Below the pieces are notes generated by a model, which was given only the letters and a program-made list of their open reading frames with translations, did not search any database and was not told the DNA's origin. This document shows, one piece after another, positions 33,371 to 41,605 of a DNA stretch of 64,000 bases. The translations under genes and the position numbers were made by a program. Origin of the DNA: Comamonas testosteroni TK102 (GTDB taxonomy: Bacteria > Pseudomonadota > Gammaproteobacteria > Burkholderiales > Burkholderiaceae_C); assembly GCF_000739375.1 (NCBI RefSeq), contig NZ_CP006704.1, positions 1,302,001 to 1,366,000 on the forward strand. Direction: 5' to 3'. Within the stretch, counting starts at the first letter, position 1; the number at the start of each line of letters is the position of its first letter.

Positions 33371-34226
33371 TCTCGTCCAGCGCATCGTGGCTGGTCTCGA
33401 TGGCAGCCATATGTCTGCGCCCCGGCTGCCCGCTTTGCTGCAAGGTGGCCGTGGCAATCAGGTGGCAGAGCATGAAAAGCGCCGTGTGGTTGTCCAGCGG
33501 TCCCGGGGCCGAGGTCTGCACGCGCAGCAGCCAGTCCGCCTCGGGGGCCGGGCTGGCATGGTCGGTGATACAGATCAGGCGTGCGCCCAGCAGCCTGGCC
33601 TGGCGCGCGAACTCGCTGACCACACGCACGCTGCGTCGCAGGGCAAAGATCACTACCACATCGTTTTCTCCGATCTGGGCCGCATATTCGCCCAGGGTCT
33701 CACCCGCGCCGGGAATGACCTGGCTGGGCATCTCGAGTGCCTGTAGCAGCTGCCAGCGCAGATAGGCCGCAAAGTTACGGTTCTGGCGATAGCCCACGAA
33801 GAACAGCTGTCGGGCGCCGATCAGCGCCAGGGCGATGTCCTCCAGCTGCTGTGCCGAGATCTGTCCGATGGTGATGGCCAGATTCTCCGAGGCCTGGCGC
33901 AGATGTGTGGCAATCACATCCGCCGTGGGCCTGCCCTGGGCCGATGCGGCGGCCAGAAACAGCGGCGAGCCGTTGTCGCCCTGCGCGCGGGCATGGCGGC
34001 GTGCATCCTCGTAGCCTTCATAGCCCAGCCGCTGTATGAAACGCGTGACCGTGGCATTCGATACCCCCGTGAGCTTGGCCATCTCGGCGGCCGCGTAGCT
34101 CGACAGATTACCGGGGAAGTCCAGCAGGAATTCCGCCAGCCGCCGCTCCGACGGCGGCAGTTGCGGCAGGGCCGCACGCACGCGGGCGATGAAGGAATGG
34201 TCCGGGGCGGAGGAGCTGGGGTTCAT
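33363..34226 (-). CDS. RpiR-family transcriptional regulator
   Basis: A 287-residue protein. Residues 10-85 form the HTH_6 domain (LPPSERRLAEFLLDFPGNLSSYAAAEMAKLTGVSNATVTRFIQRLGYEGYEDARR). Residues 115-250 form a SIS sugar-isomerase-like sensor domain (LFFVGYRQNRNFAAYLRWQLLQAL, VVVIFALRRSVRVVSEFARQARLLGARLICITD). Such proteins repress or activate catabolic operons in response to a phosphorylated metabolite. It converges with the MFS-racemase operon and is the obvious candidate regulator. The start was set at the ATG at 34226; an upstream TTG at 34289 has no support. Confidence 0.9.
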   Translation of the reverse strand: MNPSSSAPDHSFIARVRAALPQLPPSERRLAEFLLDFPGNLSSYAAAEMAKLTGVSNATVTRFIQRLGYEGYEDARRHARAQGDNGSPLFLAAASAQGRPTADVIATHLRQASENLAITIGQISAQQLEDIALALIGARQLFFVGYRQNRNFAAYLRWQLLQALEMPSQVIPGAGETLGEYAAQIGENDVVVIFALRRSVRVVSEFARQARLLGARLICITDHASPAPEADWLLRVQTSAPGPLDNHTALFMLCHLIATATLQQSGQPGRRHMAAIETSHDALDEML

Positions 34227-34325
34227 GACGGCGGATGGCAGGCGGGTGCGCAGATCTCCCGGCCCGCTGTTTTTTGTCGATATCGGCAATGTAGCGGCTA
34301 TTTGGCGGCCATTGCCGAGCTGCCG

Positions 34326-36562
34326 TCAGCGTCCGCGCAGAAACAGCGCATCCAGCTCCTTCATGCTGAGCTGGCGCCAGGTGGGGCGGCCGTGATTGCA
34401 CTGGTCGGAGCGCTCGGTCACCTCCATCTGACGCAGCAGCGCATTCATCTCGTCCAGCGTGAGCTTGCGGTTGGCGCGCACTGCGCCGTGGCAGGCCATG
34501 GTGGCCAGAATCTCGTTGCGCGCGCGCTGCACCACGGTGCTGGCGTCATGCTGGGCCAGTTCGGCCAGCACGCTGCGCGCCAGCTCCACGGCATCCCCCT
34601 GGGCCAGCGTGGCCGGCACGGCGCGCACGGCCAGAGTCTTGGGCGAGAAGGGCGAGACCTCCATGCCCAGGGTCAGCAAGGTCTCGGCATGGGCCTCGGC
34701 CGTGGCGACTTCCTCGGGCGTGGCGGCAAAGGTGGCGGGAATCAGCAGCGGCTGGCTCGGAATCTGCTGGTCGCCATTTTCCTTATTCACGGCATTCTTG
34801 AGCTGCTCGTAGACGATGCGCTCATGCGCGGCATGCATGTCCACGATGACCATGCCCTGGCTGTTTTCGGCCAGGATATAGACGCCGTGCAGCTGGGCCA
34901 CGGCACGGCCCAGCGGCCAGACCGGGGCCGAGTCAGCCGCGGCGGTTGTGGGCTGCTGTGGTGCAACAGCGGCGGGCACGGCGGCTTCTGCCGTCGGCCT
35001 GGCTGTCGCTGATGGTTGTGCAGCGGCAACGATCACTGTGGCGGCTGGCGCTTCCTGCATCCGGGGGGGGCAGGCGCTTTGCGCTGAAAGTAGCTGGACT
35101 GGCCCGAAGGGCGCAGTCTGATGCCTTCATCCTCGGGTTGAGGCACGGGGCTTGGCATGGCCGTGGTGTTGGTGATCGTGGTCGCGCCGGTGGCCGATTC
35201 AGGTACCTCAGCTGCAGCACTCGCGGGGGCCGGGGCCGCAGTCGCCACCTGGGGCGCGGGTGCGGGCGTGGTTTCCGCGGTGGCCTCGCGCATGGGTTCC
35301 CAGAGCTTGGCCAGATCGCGCACGGGATTTCCGATGGCGGGCTCGCCAAAGCTCATGCGGGTTTGCGGCCAGGCCGGGGCTGCGGCGGGCTTGGTGGCGG
35401 CCTTAGCCGGGACAGGCGTGGCAGTGCTCTCGTCGATCAGGCCGGGCTGGCGTGCGGCTTCCTGAGCCGCCGCCTCGACCACGGCTGCGGCGCGCGGCGT
35501 GGCCAGCGCGTTCTCGATCGCGTGGCGCACCGCCTGGTGGACTTCGCGGCTGTCGCGAAAGCGCACCTCGATCTTGGTGGGGTGCACGTTCACGTCCACA
35601 CGCGCGGGGTCGATCTCGATATAGAGCGCGTAGACCGGCTGCTTGTTGCCGTGCAGCACGTCCTCGTAAGCAGAGCGGGCCGCATGCGTCAATACCTTGT
35701 CGCGCACAAAGCGGCCGTTGACATAGCAGAACTGCTGGTCGGGGCGCGAGCGCGCCGCGTCGGGAATGCCGGCGCGGCCCGTGACGTGGACGGGGCCGGC
35801 CCAGTGATCGACGGCCACCGAGTTGTCGACAAACTTGTCGTTCAGCACATCGGCCAGGCGGCGCGACAAGGCTTCGTCGGGCGTGCTGCCGGCGGCGCGC
35901 CATTGCTCGACCAGCTTGCCTTCATGCCAGATGGCAAAGCCCACATCGGGGCGTGCCAGCGCATGGCGACGCACGGACTCTATGCAATGCGCGAGTTCGG
36001 TGGCATCGGTCTTGAGGAATTTGCGGCGCGCAGGCGTTGAGAAGAACAGCTCCTTGACCTCCACGGTCGTGCCCTGGTTGCGAGCGGCGGGGCGCAGCTC
36101 GCCGCTGCGCGCGTCCAGCAGATAGGCCGAGTCCTGACCTGCGGGACGCGAGAAGATGGACGTTTCCGATACGGAGGCAATGGCGGCCAGTGCCTCGCCG
36201 CGAAAGCCCATGGTGGCCACGGTTTCCAGATCGTGCAGATCGCTGATCTTGCTGGTGGCATGGCGGCGCAGGGCCACGGGCAGTTCGTCGCGCGGGATGC
36301 CGCAGCCGTCGTCTTCCACCGCGATCAGGCGCACACCGCCGGCCAACAGGCGCACGGTGATCTGGCCGGCGCCCGAGTCCAGAGCGTTGTCCACCAGTTC
36401 GCGCACCACGGAGGCGGGGCGCTCGACCACTTCGCCGGCAGCGATCTGGCTGATCAGCTCGTCGGGCAGATCGCGAATCGGCCGGCGCACGGGAGCAGCC
36501 TGGTCGGTGGTTTCGGTAGGGGAGGGGGAGAGTTCGGGGCTGGATGCGTTCACGACAACCAT
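34326..36562 (-). pseudogene. mutL: DNA mismatch repair protein MutL, frameshifted at a G8 tract
   Basis: The coding strand holds the whole MutL but in two frames. Frame one (36562 to 35033) has the ATPase domain (ISQIAAGEVVERPASVVRELVDNALDSGAG, GFRGEALAAIASV, VNVHPTKIEVRF) and a proline/alanine linker. Frame two (35060 to 34326) has the C-terminal domain with the endonuclease motif [24 protein letters not shown] and [10 protein letters not shown]. The frames meet at eight consecutive G on the plus strand (35063-35070). Nine would restore one frame of about 745 codons. The run lies in the flexible linker. Causes are real loss, phase-variable slippage or a sequencing error. As read, the protein ends after about 509 residues without its dimer and nuclease domain. 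Confidence 0.93.
35063..35070 (-). repeat. G8/C8 homopolymer at the mutL frameshift
   Basis: Eight G on the plus strand (eight C in the coding strand) at the exact junction of the two mutL frames. Six or nine would keep the frame; eight does not. Confidence 0.95.
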
Positions 36563-36615
36563 TCTAGGCCGGTGCACAAACCGGCCAGGAAGTGAGTTTT
36601 TTGAACGCTGAAAAC

Positions 36616-36652
36616 ACAAAGAGCTGCCGGCATCGCTCAGGCAGCTCTTTGT
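36616..36652 (-). terminator. hairpin terminator after the first glycine-zipper gene
   Basis: ACAAAGAGCTGCC and GGCAGCTCTTTGT form a 13-bp stem around an eleven-base loop. Reading left, GTGTTTT follows. It lies 24 bases beyond the stop of the small lipoprotein gene and before the mutL start. Confidence 0.7.
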
Positions 36653-36675
36653 TCAGCCCGCGGCGGGCGCCGGGC

Positions 36676-36921
36676 TTAGCGGCGGCGATAGCCGCCCTTG
36701 GTCAGTTCGTTACCGATCAGAGCACCGGCGGCTGCACCGCCGATGGTGCCGACAGGGCCGCCAAACAGCACATTGCCCACTGCACCGCCGGCCACGGCGC
36801 CAGCACCGATACCGACTTGCTGACGGCTGGGGCCGTGTGCGCAGCCACCCAGGGCCAGGGCGCCGGTCAGTGCGGCAGCCAGAGTCAGGGCCTTGCCATA
36901 GCGCATGGTGAATGTCTTCAT
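36676..36921 (-). CDS. small glycine-zipper lipoprotein
   Basis: 81 residues. Lipoprotein signal with cysteine in LALGGCAHG. The mature part is a glycine zipper, GIGAGAVAGGAVGNVLFGGPVGTIGGAAAGALIGNEL, with G every three or four residues forming a two-helix membrane hairpin (OmpA/SlyB-like glycine-zipper family). It probably sits in the outer membrane. AGAGGA precedes the ATG. A close paralogue lies at 38051-38266 on the other side of dedA. Function unknown; relatives respond to envelope stress. Confidence 0.88.
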   Translation of the reverse strand: MKTFTMRYGKALTLAAALTGALALGGCAHGPSRQQVGIGAGAVAGGAVGNVLFGGPVGTIGGAAAGALIGNELTKGGYRRR

Positions 36922-37289
36922 GTTCGTATTCCTCTCGTCGTGCTAGTTATGGAAAGCGGTCTGGTCTCTGCGCCGAGGGAGGCTGGAGACGGCGGACTTT
37001 GTTGGCCAGGGGGCCGATGTCGTGATTTGCAATGCACGGCTTGCGGCGACACAGCTCTACTGTGCCAGCAGAATGGGCAAGCTGACGTATTGTTGACGTT
37101 TAGTTTTATCAAAACTTGTAACAAACCACCTTGAACCGGCTGCTCTTGTTGCAGTCTGCAAGCAGCTGTGAGTTTGCTCTCAAAAACATGGCACTCCAGC
37201 AAGGGGGGGAGCGTCTGCGGGCTTTGGGGGCGCAGTACATTACTGGCCGGCATACGCCGGTATGCCAATCCATTTTCAAGGACCGTGTT
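36922..37289. other. divergent intergenic region of the glycine-zipper gene and dedA
   Basis: 368 bases. AT-rich sequence near 37085-37130 is the likely dedA promoter. A hairpin with arms GGCATAC and GTATGCC and a four-base loop lies at 37249-37266, 24 bases before the dedA start, and could fold in its leader. The dedA frame stays open upstream to 37131 without family similarity. Confidence 0.45.
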
Positions 37290-37943
37290 TTGGAAATCAT
37301 TCAGTTTCTGATCGACTTCATACTGCATATCGACAAGCATCTGGAAGCCTTTGTCGTGGCCTATGGGCCCTGGGTATATGCCCTGCTGTTCATCATCGTG
37401 TTTGTCGAAACCGGTGTGGTGGTCATGCCTTTTCTGCCCGGCGACTCGCTGATGTTCATCGTCGGTGCGCTGTGCGGTGCCGGCTATATGAGCTATCCGC
37501 TGGCGGTGGTGGTGTTGCTGGCAGCGGCCATCCTGGGCGACCAGAGCAATTACACGATAGGCCGCTACCTGGGGCCCAAGGTGTTCCAGTGGGAGGATTC
37601 GCGCTGGTTCAACCGCAAGGCCTTCGACCAGGCCCACAACTTCTATGAGCGCTATGGCGGCGTGACCATCATTCTGGCGCGCTTCATGCCGTTTATCCGC
37701 ACCTTTGCACCCTTTGTGGCCGGAGTCGCCCATATGAGCCGTGCCAAGTTCAGCCTGTTCAACGTCGTGGGTGCCGTGCTGTGGGTGGTAGGCATCAGCG
37801 CTGCAGGCTACTTCTTCGGCAATATGGAGTGGGTGAAGAACAATCTTGAAAAAATCATCTGGGGTCTGATCCTGGTGCCGGGCCTGATCGCCATCTTCGG
37901 AGCCTGGCGCGCCGGTAAGGCCGAAAAGGCCAGGGCTGCCTGA
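37290..37943 (+). CDS. DedA-family inner-membrane protein
   Basis: About 217 residues with the DedA signatures: FIIVFVETGVVVMPFLPGDSLMFIVGAL, LGDQSNYTIGRYLG, and RFMPFIRTFAPFVAGVAHMSRAKFSLFNVVGAVLWV. DedA proteins are membrane proteins, some of them shown to be lipid scramblases/flippases that recycle undecaprenyl phosphate. The start is probably the TTG at 37290, with AAGGA eight bases upstream and MEIIQFLIDFILHID as a usual beginning. No ATG fits. Flanked by two small glycine-zipper lipoproteins on the opposite strand. Confidence 0.9.
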   Translation: MEIIQFLIDFILHIDKHLEAFVVAYGPWVYALLFIIVFVETGVVVMPFLPGDSLMFIVGALCGAGYMSYPLAVVVLLAAAILGDQSNYTIGRYLGPKVFQWEDSRWFNRKAFDQAHNFYERYGGVTIILARFMPFIRTFAPFVAGVAHMSRAKFSLFNVVGAVLWVVGISAAGYFFGNMEWVKNNLEKIIWGLILVPGLIAIFGAWRAGKAEKARAA

Positions 37944-37990
37944 TTTGCGCGCTTGACGGCATCTGGCACCGATCGCCAAAGCGCTGCCCC

Positions 37991-38024
37991 ATGAAAAAGC
38001 CCCGGCATGCCGGGGCTTTTTCAT
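37991..38024. terminator. bidirectional terminator between dedA and the second glycine-zipper gene
   Basis: A 34-base perfect palindrome, reading AAAAAGCCCCGGCATGCC and then its complement, ending in T-runs on both strands. It serves the two convergent genes. Confidence 0.92.
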
Positions 38025-38050
38025 TGGACATTCAGATCGGATCGGGGCGC

Positions 38051-38266
38051 TTATTTGCGCTTACCTACCTCGTTACCGATCAGCGCGCCTGCTGCAGCGC
38101 CGCCTACGGTGCCCAAAGTGGAACCAAACAGTGCATCACCGACCACGCCGCCGGCAACGGCGCCGACACCGGTGCCGATCTGGGCATTGGTGGGCGAGGT
38201 GGAGCAGCCAGCCATGGCAAGCGTGAAGGCTGCAGATACGGTGACGGCAAGAGTTCGCAGTTTCAT
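38051..38266 (-). CDS. small glycine-zipper lipoprotein, paralogue
   Basis: 71 residues. Lipobox LAMAGC, then GTGVGAVAGGVVGDALFGSTLGTVGGAAAGALIGNEVGKRK, a glycine zipper closely similar to the protein at 36676-36921 (both share GTxGGAAAGALIGNE). AGGAGAG precedes the ATG at 38266, which also puts the signal peptide first. It is the second of a pair flanking dedA. Function unknown. Confidence 0.88.
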   Translation of the reverse strand: MKLRTLAVTVSAAFTLAMAGCSTSPTNAQIGTGVGAVAGGVVGDALFGSTLGTVGGAAAGALIGNEVGKRK

Positions 38267-38450
38267 GAGGTCTCTCCTGTACAGCTGCCAAACAGGCCAG
38301 CTTTCATAAGAACACACCTTGATCTTGAACCTTTTGCCCCGGCTTTCAGGTAGGAGAGAGGGCCAAGCCCGTGTCATTCAGGCTTGGCGACTGTCATCAA
38401 GCCGGCTTGCCGGCTGACAGCCGGTGCGGCGGTTTTGTGTAAGTGCGTAC

Positions 38451-39971
38451 TTAAACCGATCGGCTGCGTGCCAGGGGCGGGTTGTGGGCGAAATACTTGC
38501 GGATGCCCGTCATCAGCGCATCGGCCAGTTGTTCGCGGTAGGCGGCAGAGGCCAGCTTGGCTTCCTCTTCGGGGTTGCTGATGAAAGCGGTTTCCACCAG
38601 CACGCTGGGAATATCGGGCGCTTTCAGCACGGCAAAGCCGGCCTGCTCCACGCGGGCCTTGTGCAGCTTGGCCATGCCGCCGATTTCGCCCAGCAGCGAA
38701 GTGCCCAGCTTGAGGCTGTCCTTGATCTGGGCGGTGGTGCTCATGTCCAGCAGCATGCGCTGCACATGCTGATCCTGCAGTCCGCCCACGTTCAGGCCGC
38801 CCACCAGGTCGGCCTGATTTTCCTTGTTGGCCAGCCAGCGTGCGGCCGTGCTCGAGGCGCCTCTCTCGCTGAGCGCAAACACGCTGGCACCGCGCGCTGC
38901 AGGGGTGGTGAAGGCATCGGCATGGATGCTGATGAACAGATCGGCCTGGACGCGGCGGGCTTTTTCCACACGCGTGGCCAGGGGCACGAAGAAGTCGGCA
39001 TCGCGTGTCATGAAGGCGCGCATGGGACTGCCGCCGATGCGCGAGTTGTTGATGCGCTCGCGCAGCAGATGGGCGACCTTGAGCACCACATCCTTCTCGC
39101 GCAGACCGCTGGGGCCGGTGGCACCAGGGTCTTCGCCGCCATGGCCGGGGTCCAGCGCCACGATGATGATGCGGTCCGTGCTTTGCGAGGTGGCGATATT
39201 GGGTGCAGGCCTTGGGGCCGGTGCCGGGCGTGGCGCGGGAGCCGGTGGCGGCGGCACGGGCGCTGGTGCCTGAGCAATCACCGCAGGAGCCGGTGCCGGA
39301 GCGCTGGGGCGCTGGTTGCGCTGGGCAATCAGGTCACCGAGAGGGTCGGCCTGGGGGGCTGTTGCAATCGCCACCGGCGGCGGTGTCGTGATGGCGGGAT
39401 TGTTCGCAGCTGGCGCAGTGGCCGAGCTGCCGGCGTCGCGCAGGCGCTCGCTGATCAGGGCTTCCAGCGGATCCACGGCCTTGGCGGGATAGAGATCCAG
39501 TACCAGCCGATGCTTGTAGGGCGCAATCGGGGCCAGCGTGAAGACCTGGGGCCTGGCTTCCTGCTTGAGGTCGATCACCAGGCGCACCACGCCGGGTGCA
39601 AATTGGCCGACACGGATGCTGGCGATATTGGGATCGTCGGAGCGGACCTTGGCCACGAGCTCCTTGAGTGCCGGGTTCAGATCCAGGCCCCCGATATCGA
39701 CGGCCAGCCGTGGCGGGCTGGGCACGAAGACTGGCTTGGCCGTCAACGGAATATCGGATTCCAGCGTGACGCGCGAGTAGTCGGGTGCAGGCCAGACGCG
39801 CACGGCCACGATGCTCGCGCCCTGCGCAATATGCTGGCGGCCCAGCAGCAGAACCACGCCGCCTGCCTGCAGCAGATTGCGGCGGGAAAGACCCGGTCGG
39901 GAAAGACCCGGTCGGGAAAGACCCGGTCGGGGCAGGTCCGGAAAAGCCGTGGAGGAAGTTGTTTTGCTCAT
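38451..39971 (-). CDS. amiC: N-acetylmuramoyl-L-alanine amidase with AMIN domain (AmiC type)
   Basis: 506 residues. A twin-arginine signal (LSRRNLLQAGGVVLLL) is preceded by three RPGLS repeats. An AMIN domain spans about 55-160 (YSRVTLESDIPLTAKPVF), then a proline/alanine linker. The Amidase_3 catalytic domain spans about 275-495, with zinc ligands in LDPGHGGEDPGA, the REKDVVLKVA glutamate, ISIHADAF, and the late LVETAFISNPEE. It cleaves peptidoglycan stem peptides at the septum during daughter-cell separation. Its start overlaps the tsaE stop (ATGA), a common gene pair. Confidence 0.95.
   Translation of the reverse strand: MSKTTSSTAFPDLPRPGLSRPGLSRPGLSRRNLLQAGGVVLLLGRQHIAQGASIVAVRVWPAPDYSRVTLESDIPLTAKPVFVPSPPRLAVDIGGLDLNPALKELVAKVRSDDPNIASIRVGQFAPGVVRLVIDLKQEARPQVFTLAPIAPYKHRLVLDLYPAKAVDPLEALISERLRDAGSSATAPAANNPAITTPPPVAIATAPQADPLGDLIAQRNQRPSAPAPAPAVIAQAPAPVPPPPAPAPRPAPAPRPAPNIATSQSTDRIIIVALDPGHGGEDPGATGPSGLREKDVVLKVAHLLRERINNSRIGGSPMRAFMTRDADFFVPLATRVEKARRVQADLFISIHADAFTTPAARGASVFALSERGASSTAARWLANKENQADLVGGLNVGGLQDQHVQRMLLDMSTTAQIKDSLKLGTSLLGEIGGMAKLHKARVEQAGFAVLKAPDIPSVLVETAFISNPEEEAKLASAAYREQLADALMTGIRKYFAHNPPLARSRSV
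39884..39928. repeat. three perfect 15-bp tandem units in the amiC signal region
   Basis: GGGAAAGACCCGGTC three times, encoding SRPGL units directly before the twin-arginine motif. Copy number change would alter only the n-region length. Confidence 0.95.
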
Positions 39972-40489
39972 GCCGTCAATGCTTCAAGCACGGTGCAGCC
40001 TGCGGGGGTGCCAGCCTTGAGCGTCACCTGCCGTTGCACATCGTCAATTGCTTCGATATGGATAGCTATATCTGCAACAGGTGTAACCGCTGCAGCCTTT
40101 TCGGGCCATTCTGCCAGCTTGAGCCCGGGACTGGCAAAAATGTCACGAAAACCGGCATCTTCCCATTCACGCGGATCATCGAAGCGGTAGAAGTCGAAGT
40201 GCCAGATCGAGAGGTCGCCGGCCTCGTGCGGCTCCACCACCGCATAGGTAGGGCTCTTGATGCGGCCCTGCACGCCCAAGGCGCGCAACCAGTGGCGCAC
40301 CAGCGTGGTCTTGCCCGCACCCAGGTCGCCATGCAGGGTCACATAGGCGTTGCGCAGCTCGGGCAGGGCGGCCAGTTGCTGGGCGAAGCGCTCGGTATCC
40401 TGTTCGCTCTGCCAGAGTATCTGGCGCTGCGCCAGCGCCGGTGTGGGCTCGCTTCCTACAATTCGGGGTGTATGTTGAGCAGCAGTCAA
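39968..40489 (-). CDS. tsaE: tRNA threonylcarbamoyladenosine biosynthesis ATPase TsaE
   Basis: About 173 residues. P-loop HGDLGAGKTTLVRHWLRALG, then IKSPTYAVVEPHEAG and IWHFDFYRFDDPREWEDAGFRDIF, all TsaE hallmarks. With TsaB and TsaD it makes t6A-37 in tRNAs reading ANN codons. The start is uncertain: no ATG fits. The TTG at 40489 overlaps the divergent queG start by 18 bp, and ATT at 40462 is another option. Near residues 145-155 the frame crosses a word (GATAGCTATATCTGC) resembling the dispersed repeat, but weakly. Confidence 0.9.
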   Translation of the reverse strand: MTAAQHTPRIVGSEPTPALAQRQILWQSEQDTERFAQQLAALPELRNAYVTLHGDLGAGKTTLVRHWLRALGVQGRIKSPTYAVVEPHEAGDLSIWHFDFYRFDDPREWEDAGFRDIFASPGLKLAEWPEKAAAVTPVADIAIHIEAIDDVQRQVTLKAGTPAGCTVLEALTA

Positions 40490-41542
40490 TTGGTTCCTTT
40501 GATGCAAGCCTGGGCTCGCGAGCTGGGATTCTCCCAAATCGGCGTGGCTGGCGTGGATTTGTCCTCGGCAGAGCCCGGTTTGCTGCAATGGTTGGCGCAG
40601 GGCTTCCATGGCGAGATGCATTACATGCAGGCCCATGGTTTGAAACGAGCCCGGCCTGCAGAATTAGTTCCCGGCACGGTGAGCGTGATCACCGCGCGCA
40701 TGGATTATCTGCCGCGCGACACCGGGGACGGCTGGCAGACTGTGGAATGGGACAGGCTCCGACGTCCCGAGGAAGGCATTGTCTCCCTCTACGCCAGAGG
40801 CCGCGACTATCACAAGGTGCTGCGCAATCGCCTGCAGAAACTGGCCGAGCGCATCGCGCAGGAAATGGGTCCGTTCGGCCACCGCGCCTTTACCGACTCC
40901 GCGCCAGTGCTGGAGGCCGAACTGGCCAGCCGCAGCGGGCAGGGCTGGCGCGGCAAGCACACGCTGGTGCTGAGCCGCGAAGCCGGATCGATGTTCTTTC
41001 TGGGCGAAATCTATGTGGACTTTGCGCTTGAACCCACGGCCCCGGTCACGGCGCACTGCGGCAGTTGCTCCTCATGCATGGATGCCTGCCCCACGGGCGC
41101 CATCATCGCGCCGCACAAGGTCGATGCGCGGCGCTGCATCTCCTATCTGACCATCGAGCATGCGGGCAGCATTCCCGAGGAGCTGCGTCCCTTGATGGCC
41201 AACCGCATCTATGGCTGCGATGACTGTCAGCTGGCATGCCCCTGGAACAAGTTTGCCCATCCCAGCGTCTTGCCCGACTTTGATGCCCGCGCCGGACTGG
41301 CGGGCACGCAGCTGGTGCATTTCTTTGCCTGGGATGAAGCCACGTTTTTGCGGGTGACCGAGGGCAGCCCGATTCGCCGCATCGGACATGCGCGCTGGCT
41401 GCGCAATGTGGCCGTTGCTCTGGGCAATGCCTGGCGCGAAACCGGCAACCCTGCACTCAGTGCCGCGCTGCAAAGCCGGGCCGCCGATTCCGATCCCGTG
41501 GTGGCCGAACATGTGGCCTGGGCGCTGGCCCAGCGTGCCTGA
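40472..41542 (+). CDS. queG: epoxyqueuosine reductase
   Basis: 356 residues. The enzyme reduces epoxyqueuosine to queuosine in tRNA, using cobalamin and two 4Fe-4S clusters. Seen: the N-terminal MQAWARELGFSQIGVAGVD, RGRDYHKVLRNRL, GWRGKHTLVLSREAGSMFFLGEI, ferredoxin motif CGSCSSCMDACPTGAI and the second cluster CDDCQLACPWNKFA. A HEAT-like C-terminus follows (RWLRNVAVALGNA). TACAAT at 40457-40462 is a good -10 box very close to the ATG, so the leader is short or absent. Divergent from tsaE. Confidence 0.95.
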   Translation: MLSSSQLVPLMQAWARELGFSQIGVAGVDLSSAEPGLLQWLAQGFHGEMHYMQAHGLKRARPAELVPGTVSVITARMDYLPRDTGDGWQTVEWDRLRRPEEGIVSLYARGRDYHKVLRNRLQKLAERIAQEMGPFGHRAFTDSAPVLEAELASRSGQGWRGKHTLVLSREAGSMFFLGEIYVDFALEPTAPVTAHCGSCSSCMDACPTGAIIAPHKVDARRCISYLTIEHAGSIPEELRPLMANRIYGCDDCQLACPWNKFAHPSVLPDFDARAGLAGTQLVHFFAWDEATFLRVTEGSPIRRIGHARWLRNVAVALGNAWRETGNPALSAALQSRAADSDPVVAEHVAWALAQRA

Positions 41543-41550
41543 ATTTCATT

Positions 41551-41605
41551 GAAATTGGTCTGAAGCGCTTACCCCATAAGTGCAGGCAGCTATCAAATTC
41601 AGATT
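41551..41605 (-). repeat. dispersed repeat copy between queG and the AEC carrier gene
   Basis: Read leftward: AATTTGATAGCTGCCTGCAC, then TTATGGGGTAAGCGCTTCAG, the clearest intergenic copy in the window. It bridges two convergent stop codons and may form a weak hairpin. Confidence 0.6.
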
